From Calditrichota bacterium (GTDB lineage Bacteria; Electryoneota; RPQS01): a stretch of 64,000 nt of DNA. The stretch spans positions 620,001 through 684,000 of the forward strand of contig JACJVZ010000002.1 in NCBI GenBank assembly GCA_020637445.1, written 5' to 3'. The translations under genes were made by a program, and so were the position numbers. The notes below the pieces were generated by a model. The model worked only from the letters and a program-made list of their open reading frames with translations. It searched no databases and was not told the origin of the DNA. Below, piece by piece: positions 58,646-64,000 of this stretch. Within the stretch, counting starts at the first letter, position 1, and each line of letters opens with the position of its first letter.

Positions 58646-59495
58646 CAAGAATCGCTTCCATCGCAAAGATCAGCGGAATCTCCAATTCACCGTCAGGCAG
58701 ACGGTACATATCTTGCCCGCATTCGACCATGTTCGCGAACGGTTTGAAACAGCACGTCGGATATTCTTCAAACTGTTTCACCGTAAGTCCCACGCGAGTC
58801 AGCGAACGAAATACGTCCGCCAGCGTCCATTGCCATTCGAGGGTCGAAAGCTCGGACGTGTACGAATTGTCGGCATAGTCCGGCGACGGAGGCAATTCAA
58901 TTCCATTCTCGCAATGAAAGTAGCCGAACTTGCGCTCGATTTTTCCGTCTATCCACTCGAACATCATCATCGTTGGATGAATTTCAACAATCACAAACCG
59001 TCCGTTCGGAACGAGAAGTTTTTTGATCACTTCGCCCCAACGATAGAGATTCGATAACCACGTGATCACGCCGTAACTCGTGAAGATTACGTCGAATTTC
59101 TCATTGAGGATCTCGTCGAGCTTCAAAACGTCGGTTTCGATGAACCGCACGCGGTCTGCGACGCCCGTCTTCTGTGAAAGTTCTTTCGCTGTCCGGATGG
59201 CTACGGGTGAAAAATCCACGCCTACGACCTCGGCGGCACCGCGGCGGGCAATCTCAATCGTGGACTGTCCGAAATGACATTGCAGGTGCAATACCCTCTT
59301 GCCCGCAACATTCCCGAGCCAATCCAGCTCCAATCGGTCGAGAGCCGACTTGCCGTTCAGGAACCCTTCGACGTCATAAAACTTGCTGGCGGCGTGAACG
59401 GGAGTCACTTCATCCCACCACTTCCGGTTCACGGTGTGACCCGGATGTGCAAGAGGACTGGTCAAGTCCTGTTCTAAGTGTCTGTTAGTGGTCAT
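58638..59495 (-). CDS. Class I SAM-dependent methyltransferase
   Basis: The 285-residue protein has the SAM-binding motif VLHLQCHFGQSTIEIAR (motif I, in the variant H-L-Q-C-x-x-G), VVGVDFSP for the ribose-binding Asp, and FDVIFTSYG. The opening NRKWWDEVTPVH is typical of a subgroup of uncharacterised small-molecule methyltransferases. Substrate unknown. Confidence 0.87.
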   Translation of the reverse strand: MTTNRHLEQDLTSPLAHPGHTVNRKWWDEVTPVHAASKFYDVEGFLNGKSALDRLELDWLGNVAGKRVLHLQCHFGQSTIEIARRGAAEVVGVDFSPVAIRTAKELSQKTGVADRVRFIETDVLKLDEILNEKFDVIFTSYGVITWLSNLYRWGEVIKKLLVPNGRFVIVEIHPTMMMFEWIDGKIERKFGYFHCENGIELPPSPDYADNSYTSELSTLEWQWTLADVFRSLTRVGLTVKQFEEYPTCCFKPFANMVECGQDMYRLPDGELEIPLIFAMEAILEG

Positions 59496-59583
59496 CTTAT
59501 TCTTTCCTTAAAGCTCGAAAATTTACGAGTTTTTGAGGAGGGTTGCAAGCGGATTTGCGAGCGAATTGTCTAAATATTTTCAG

Positions 59584-59612
59584 TTGAATTACTGGCGGGA
59601 ATTCGCTAAGTT
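59584..59612 (+). promoter_or_regulatory. Possible promoter for the aminopeptidase
   Basis: TTGAAT (59584-59589), 17 bases, TAAGTT (59607-59612), 48 bases before the ATG. Confidence 0.4.
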
Positions 59613-59659
59613 TACCTAATTATTTCTGGGGAATAACGACGAAACTCTGAAAGGCTATC

Positions 59660-60784
59660 ATGTTTGATCCTCGTCACAAGAAACTCGCGGAAGTGCTCAT
59701 CAAACACAGCACCAAAGTCAAGCCCGGCGACAAAGTCCTCGTCGAGTGCAACGACGTACCGCATGAACTTGTCTCCGCGCTCGTAGAGGAGATTTACGCC
59801 GCGGGTGGAATGCCCGTGCTGGAATACAAGCATCAGGCGGTCAATAGGAAACTGATTATGCTCGGCAATGAAGAAACTTTCAAGCTCAATGCCGACGCCG
59901 AACTTTACCGCATGAAGCAGATGGACTGCTACATCGCTGTACGCGGAATTTTCAATTCGAAAGAGATCAGTGACATTCCCGGCGACAAGATGTCGCTGTG
60001 GGAGAAGAACTGGCTGAAACCCGTGCATCTGAAGCAGCGTGTCGAAAACACGCGTTGGGTGGTTCTGAGATACCCGTCGCCGCAGATGGCGCAGATGGCC
60101 AAAATGAGCCACGAAGCGTTCGAAGACTTCTTCTACCGCGTTTGCACCGAAGTGGATTGGAAAAAGGCCAACGAAGCGATGGTTCCGGCCAAGGCATTCT
60201 TGGAGAAAACCGACAAAGTCCACATCAAAGGCCCGGGGACGGATCTGCAATTCTCCGTCAAAGGAATTCCGTGGAAACCGTGCGGCGGCGAAATGAATAT
60301 CCCCGATCTGGAAATCTTCTCTGCACCCGTGCGTACGTCCGTCAACGGCAAGGTCAGCTACAACTCGCCGTCGACTTACCGCGGTTTCACGTTTGAAAAT
60401 GTGGTCTTGGAATTCAAGGACGGAAAAGTCGTCAACGCCACGGCCAACGACACGAAGCGCATCAACGCCATTTTCGATTCGGATGAAGGCGCACGCTACA
60501 TTGGCGAATTTGCGCTCGGATTCCATCCGTATGTGCTGCATCCGATGGATGACATCCTGTTCGACGAAAAGATCGCCGGATCGTTCCACTTCACGCCGGG
60601 TCAGGCCTACGAAAACGACGCCGACAACGGCAACCGCAGCCAGATTCACTGGGACCTCGTCTGCATTCAGCGTCCCGAATACGGCGGCGGCGAAATCTGG
60701 ATGGACGGACAGCTCATCCGCAAGGACGGAATCTTCGTGCACGAAGCCTTCCTGAAGATGAACCCGGAAAATTTGACGAAGTAA
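59660..60784 (+). CDS. M29-family aminopeptidase (thermophilic metalloprotease type)
   Basis: The 374-residue cytosolic enzyme begins with DPRHKKLAEVLIKHSTKVKP and KVLVECND, typical of M29. The metal-site region GGEMNIPDLEIFSAP, the later GEFALGFHP and the C-terminal HWDLVCIQRP and GGGEIWMDGQ match the dinuclear-metal residues of the family. It removes N-terminal amino acids from peptides. AAGG five bases before the ATG. Confidence 0.9.
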   Translation: MFDPRHKKLAEVLIKHSTKVKPGDKVLVECNDVPHELVSALVEEIYAAGGMPVLEYKHQAVNRKLIMLGNEETFKLNADAELYRMKQMDCYIAVRGIFNSKEISDIPGDKMSLWEKNWLKPVHLKQRVENTRWVVLRYPSPQMAQMAKMSHEAFEDFFYRVCTEVDWKKANEAMVPAKAFLEKTDKVHIKGPGTDLQFSVKGIPWKPCGGEMNIPDLEIFSAPVRTSVNGKVSYNSPSTYRGFTFENVVLEFKDGKVVNATANDTKRINAIFDSDEGARYIGEFALGFHPYVLHPMDDILFDEKIAGSFHFTPGQAYENDADNGNRSQIHWDLVCIQRPEYGGGEIWMDGQLIRKDGIFVHEAFLKMNPENLTK

Positions 60785-60806
60785 TTTCGCGCAAGCTGCG
60801 AATACG

Positions 60807-60834
60807 AAACGCCCGCTCGGATGAGCGGGCGTTT
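60807..60834. terminator. Terminator between convergent genes
   Basis: A perfect 12-bp stem AAACGCCCGCTC/GAGCGGGCGTTT with loop GGAT, then TTCTTG. It serves the aminopeptidase gene and possibly the convergent beta-helix gene. Confidence 0.8.
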
Positions 60835-60855
60835 TCTTGTTGGAGAAACAGAAAA

Positions 60856-62469
60856 CTATTTCATCAAGAGCAGTTTGACCGTTCTCGAATCAGTCGGAGT
60901 CGCAATCCGCGCGACGTAGACTCCGCTTGAATATTTGCCGCCGTCGAATTGAAGGCTGTGTCGTCCGGCCTTGAAATTATCGTCTGTCAGCGTTGCAACT
61001 TTGCGGCCCAACAAGTCAAAGACTTCCACGCGTGCGCGCGCGGTTTGACTGAGCGTGAACGAGATTGTCGTTGTGGGATTGAACGGATTGGGGAAAGCCG
61101 AGAGTGAAAATTGATTGGGCAACTCAAATTGTTCGTTCGCGGCTGTTCCGGTCGTGTCGGGCAGTGAATCCGGCGGCGCAGTCAGCCACGGAACAAACTC
61201 CACGCCGTTGCCCACTTCTGTTCCCTGTCCGTTTGGATTGAAAGTGGGACTGTACGGCCCGGTGGAATCGCCCCACCAGTTTTCGCGAGCGTCAAACATT
61301 CCGCCGCTCGTCGCCGCCGCCAATCCCGGCGGCAAAAATTGATTGTTGCGAGACTGCGCACTTGCCTCAGCAATAAGGTCAGTGACATAGACATCAGCAC
61401 GATCTGCGGGGAGCAGGTTTTGAAACGTATTTCTCTCCAGCAATACCATAGAAGAGGCAAATATGCCGATTCCAGAGCTGTTTTGCAAAGCTCCGTTGCG
61501 GAAATCACATTCCATAATACGACCGGCTATTCCGTCACCTTCTTGACATGTGATTGAAACAGCCGTCACGCCAATCTGCGTTTCGTTCATGGAGTAGTTT
61601 TCAAACACACACTCTCGAATCGTCAGCGGTGCAAGTCCATTGTCTTCACATCTACCATTGACCTCAAGCAAAGCCGCGGGTCCGCGAATTCCGGTAAACA
61701 GACAGCCGCGAATTACAGACCCTTCCAAAGCCCACATGTACACGGGCGAAAGTGTCTCTGTGCAAGAATCGAAGACGCAGTCGGCCAGCAACAGCGATTC
61801 TCCATAAAGCCCAAGACGGTGACCGGTCGGATTGCGGCCGAACTTGCAGTTTACAATGGTAGACCTATCATATGCAAGTACTCCAACTTGGCTCGTACAT
61901 TCAAATGAACAATCCTGAAGATTAAGTCTGCCCTGAGGTCTGGGCCAGATGCAATGGCCCAAGTTGCCTTGGAATATTGTACTGGTAACTCGAATATCGT
62001 ATCCGTGGTCAATGGCTGCCGACACTGAATCAAAACGGCACCTATCGATCACCAAGACATCCGCCTCATTGCGGATTCCCCCGCTTCGATGAGTTGTTCC
62101 TGTTTCCCGCATTTCGGCACGATTAAAGAACACGAAGTTCTTAACCCAAACGGTGTCCTCAGTTATAAGAAATGCCGAGGGCGTGTCTGCATCCGGCAAG
62201 GGAATTGGATCGAGTACCGTCCAAAGCTCCGGTTCAACGCTGTCCGGCGAGTGAACTCCGCTGAGTGTGAAAGAGTGCGGCGGTCCGGTCAAGAACTCGT
62301 GATAGGTTCCGGGGGATACCAGCACGGTATCTCCGGCTTGAGTGGAGTCCAACGCCGCCTGAATTGTCCCCAAGTCATTCGGAACGTGCAGCACTTCTGC
62401 CGTTCCGAGCTTCTGATGGATCATTAGCCCCAGAGCGCAACCCAAAAGTAATCTCGTTACGGCGTACAA
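60856..62469 (-). CDS. Secreted beta-helix protein with type IX sorting domain
   Basis: About 537 residues from a TTG at 62469, the start that gives a signal peptide; it overlaps the end of the Cys-rich gene. The mature chain opens with LHVPNDLGTIQAALDSTQAG and TVLVSPGTYHEF, the classic start of right-handed beta-helix proteins. Many short strands with Cys residues follow (VIDRCRFDS, LNLQDCSFEC, IVNCKFG, IRGCLFTG). Then come ENWWGDSTGPYSPTFNPNGQ and a sorting domain (FPNPFNPTTTISFTL, FDLLGRKVATL, final LMK). The upstream frame is open for another 90 residues without family likeness. Confidence 0.83.
   Translation of the reverse strand: MYAVTRLLLGCALGLMIHQKLGTAEVLHVPNDLGTIQAALDSTQAGDTVLVSPGTYHEFLTGPPHSFTLSGVHSPDSVEPELWTVLDPIPLPDADTPSAFLITEDTVWVKNFVFFNRAEMRETGTTHRSGGIRNEADVLVIDRCRFDSVSAAIDHGYDIRVTSTIFQGNLGHCIWPRPQGRLNLQDCSFECTSQVGVLAYDRSTIVNCKFGRNPTGHRLGLYGESLLLADCVFDSCTETLSPVYMWALEGSVIRGCLFTGIRGPAALLEVNGRCEDNGLAPLTIRECVFENYSMNETQIGVTAVSITCQEGDGIAGRIMECDFRNGALQNSSGIGIFASSMVLLERNTFQNLLPADRADVYVTDLIAEASAQSRNNQFLPPGLAAATSGGMFDARENWWGDSTGPYSPTFNPNGQGTEVGNGVEFVPWLTAPPDSLPDTTGTAANEQFELPNQFSLSAFPNPFNPTTTISFTLSQTARARVEVFDLLGRKVATLTDDNFKAGRHSLQFDGGKYSSGVYVARIATPTDSRTVKLLLMK
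61063..61352. repeat. Near-identical coding block shared with 63318-63607
   Basis: This 290-base block is roughly 95% identical to 63318-63607 without gaps. It covers the ENWWGDSTGPY region and the start of the sorting domain in the two beta-helix genes. The sequence on both sides is much less similar, which points to gene conversion or recent segmental exchange. Confidence 0.8.
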
Positions 62470-62957
62470 TTTGTGCTCACTATTCCGTATGACAAACAAG
62501 CGATTGCGCCGCAAGACTGTTTGCATTCGCCGCAATCTCCGGCTGCACCCGGGCAATATACTTTGCAAACGTAGAGGACGCAGGTTGTGGATGAATCCAA
62601 CTCGATCTGACAATCTTGGCTGCATCCCCCAATGTTGCAGTTGTTGGTTTCGCAAGAAGTCAGAAAGTATTCGTTCCCACCGGCCAGTTTCCAAACAGAA
62701 GCACAAGATTGGCAACCGCCGCAGTAGTCCCCTGCGCAATTGGTTGATACGTGAAACGTGTACACCCCATCACAGGCGGGTGAGAATTCAAGCCGTGAAC
62801 AATTTGCAGTCGGATTACTTCCACACATGTCGTTTGAGCATGTGCTGTCCGTGAGGCAGATACAGTCCGAGCAAGCCCAAAGTTGCGTGGTCATTCCGAG
62901 ACATAAAAAAACCGCAAATGTGATAATTGCGGTTGTAGCGGAAGGTGCATGCTTCAT
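62457..62957 (-). CDS. Small Cys-rich secreted protein
   Basis: The 166-residue product starts at an ATG with GGAGG six bases upstream. A signal peptide (about 1-30, ending in LWA) precedes a chain in which about one residue in six is Cys (CSDCICLTDSTCSNDMCG, CGGCQSCASVWKLAGGNEYF, CNIGGCSQDCQIELDSSTTC). It recalls one unit of the PPC-like repeats elsewhere in the window. Its last codons overlap the start of the beta-helix gene, so the two may be cotranscribed. Function unknown. Confidence 0.75.
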   Translation of the reverse strand: MKHAPSATTAIITFAVFLCLGMTTQLWACSDCICLTDSTCSNDMCGSNPTANCSRLEFSPACDGVYTFHVSTNCAGDYCGGCQSCASVWKLAGGNEYFLTSCETNNCNIGGCSQDCQIELDSSTTCVLYVCKVYCPGAAGDCGECKQSCGAIACLSYGIVSTNCTP

Positions 62958-62984
62958 GGCGATCCTCCAAACTCTTATGTTTCC

Positions 62985-63003
62985 CCGTGATGCACCGACT
63001 TTC
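62985..63003. other. Hairpin with a GGTGCACC-type arm upstream of the Cys-rich gene
   Basis: TGCACCGA and TCGGTGCA pair around a short loop, about 30-50 bases before the ATG. A further GGTGCACCGCC follows at about 63016. No T run, so a leader structure or an operator is more likely than a terminator. Confidence 0.3.
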
Positions 63004-63110
63004 TCGGTGCACCGCCTTGTTGGGTGCACCGCCTTCAATGTACGGCTTCGGAAACATCTTGTCAAGAGTTTAGCAGATCAAAAGTGATTTTGTTAAGAAC
63101 GCCGTTGGGT

Positions 63111-64000
63111 CTATTTCAGCAGGAGCAGTTTAACGGTCTGCGAAGCGCGCGTTGACGACAGTCTCGCTAAATAGACTCCACTGGCAATATTTCTGCCGTC
63201 GAAACGAAATTCGTGCTGCCCTGCAGTCAATACCCCATCGTTCAGCCTCGCCACATTTCTTCCCAGAAGATCGAACAAATCAAGTTTCACGATTCCTGAT
63301 TCACTAAGTGAAAACGTGATTGTCGTTGTGGGATTGAACGGATTGGGGAAAGCCGAGAGTGAAAATTGATTGGGCAACTCCATCTGTTTGTTCGCAACTG
63401 TTCCGGTCGTGTCGGGCAGTGAATCCGGCGGCGCAGTCAGCCACGGAACAAACTCCACGCCGTTGCCTACTTCTGTGCCTTGTCCGTTTGGATTGAAGGT
63501 GGGACTGTACGGCCCGGTGGAATCACCCCACCAGTTTTCGCGTGCGTCAAACATTCCGCCGCTCGTCGCCGCCGCCAATCCCGGCGGCAAAAATTGATTG
63601 TTGCGAGCGACCAAGCCTCCGGTTGTACCGCTGTTGGAAACGTAGACATCCGGTTGGTTGGTAGGAGTTAGATTCTCAAAAATGCTGTTTCGCACAAATG
63701 CCGAACCTGAAATACTCATCGCTGTGCCGGGCAATGTCGGTGCGTCTCCATTTCGAAAGCAACAGCTTGAAACTTCTCCAGCAATTCCTTCTCCCTGCAA
63801 ACACCTCAATTGCAGCGCGACTATTCCTGATCGCGGAGGTGTTATGAAATAATCATCAAAAGTACATTCCGATATGACAATCGGAGTCTCGCCTTGCACC
63901 TCACAAGCAACACTAATTTCAAGGATCGGCTGTACGTTGTTTATTCTCGTAAAGGTACAGCGAGTGATTTCAGATCCCCGCAACGGCCAGAGATAAAACA
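63111..64000 (-). CDS. Secreted beta-helix protein with type IX sorting domain, N-terminal part missing
   Basis: The frame is open to the window edge, so only the last 295 codons are seen. Strands such as FYLWPLRGSEITRCTF, VISECTFDDYF and ISSxx-type turns match the neighbour at 60856 residue for residue in places (PVYMWALEGSVIRGCLF there). The ENWWGDSTGPY block is almost identical at DNA level. The sorting domain (FPNPFNPTTTITFSL, FDLLGRNVARL, final LLK) is complete. A tandem paralogue of the 60856 gene. Confidence 0.83.
   Translation of the reverse strand, partial: FYLWPLRGSEITRCTFTRINNVQPILEISVACEVQGETPIVISECTFDDYFITPPRSGIVALQLRCLQGEGIAGEVSSCCFRNGDAPTLPGTAMSISGSAFVRNSIFENLTPTNQPDVYVSNSGTTGGLVARNNQFLPPGLAAATSGGMFDARENWWGDSTGPYSPTFNPNGQGTEVGNGVEFVPWLTAPPDSLPDTTGTVANKQMELPNQFSLSAFPNPFNPTTTITFSLSESGIVKLDLFDLLGRNVARLNDGVLTAGQHEFRFDGRNIASGVYLARLSSTRASQTVKLLLLK

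Noticed and set aside
59612..60742. Long minus-strand open frame opposite the M29 aminopeptidase
   Set aside because: It is fully antisense to a well-supported enzyme and has no family features.
62470..62739. A 90-residue N-terminal extension of the beta-helix protein at 60856
   Set aside because: It overlaps the Cys-rich gene in another frame and would bury the signal peptide; a start near 62469 is more likely.

Overview
Organism. The window reads as a chromosomal piece of an uncultured member of the FCB (Fibrobacteres-Chlorobi-Bacteroidetes) superphylum, probably one of its candidate phyla. Six secreted proteins end in a type IX-secretion-type sorting domain (PNPFNP, then LGR, then a Lys-terminated tail). 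Shine-Dalgarno sites are clear before many genes. Many promoters look like ordinary sigma-70 sites (TTGACx, 17 bp, TATxTT), which argues against Bacteroidetes proper. The exact phylum cannot be fixed from this window. I saw no rRNA, tRNA or CRISPR array.

Layout. Positions 1-21.2 kb are a minus-strand secretome block: two LVIVD-repeat proteins, Cys-rich proteins with PPC-like repeats, a beta-helix protein, two paralogous trypsin-like proteases, a lipoprotein and a pseudopilin. Two isolated plus-strand phage-like genes sit in it, a portal protein (2.1-3.4 kb) and a prohead-protease-like protein (15.3-16.0 kb). Positions 21.4-31.8 kb hold housekeeping and small membrane genes: PPIase, MBL hydrolase, zinc-ribbon/RDD proteins around pyrE and pyrF, a metal permease, a Kir-type channel, an alanine racemase homologue and two repeat lipoproteins. 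Positions 32.0-37.8 kb are an ExbB-ExbD-TonB-like-TPR-outer-membrane operon. Positions 37.9-42.1 kb are an oxidative pentose phosphate operon (gnd-zwf-opcA-pgl). Positions 42.3-47.5 kb are three overlapping membrane genes for glycan synthesis. Positions 47.6-53.5 kb are secreted proteins with sorting domains and a candidate small RNA. Positions 53.5-60.8 kb hold a thiolase, a DedA/outer-membrane/lipoprotein/patatin operon, a methyltransferase and an M29 aminopeptidase. Positions 60.9-64.0 kb are two paralogous beta-helix proteins and a Cys-rich protein.

Most interesting signal. Three small elements (392-480 bp) each consist of little more than one nuclease gene between inverted repeats. Two carry DUF559 (Vsr-like) genes between hairpin repeats with outer ends TCTCCCCC and GGGGGAGA, and lone copies of that repeat lie elsewhere, one of them supplying the stop codon of the alanine racemase homologue. 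The third carries a GIY-YIG gene between unrelated inverted repeats. One DUF559 copy has lost its presumed catalytic Asp and the GIY-YIG gene has one nonsense codon, as expected of selfish elements in turnover. The layout resembles REP/RAYT systems but with nucleases in place of a transposase. Other signals are a second palindromic repeat that forms part of an alkyltransferase-like protein's N-terminus, heptanucleotide tandem repeats at many intergenic loci, and a candidate sRNA with two CCUCC motifs.
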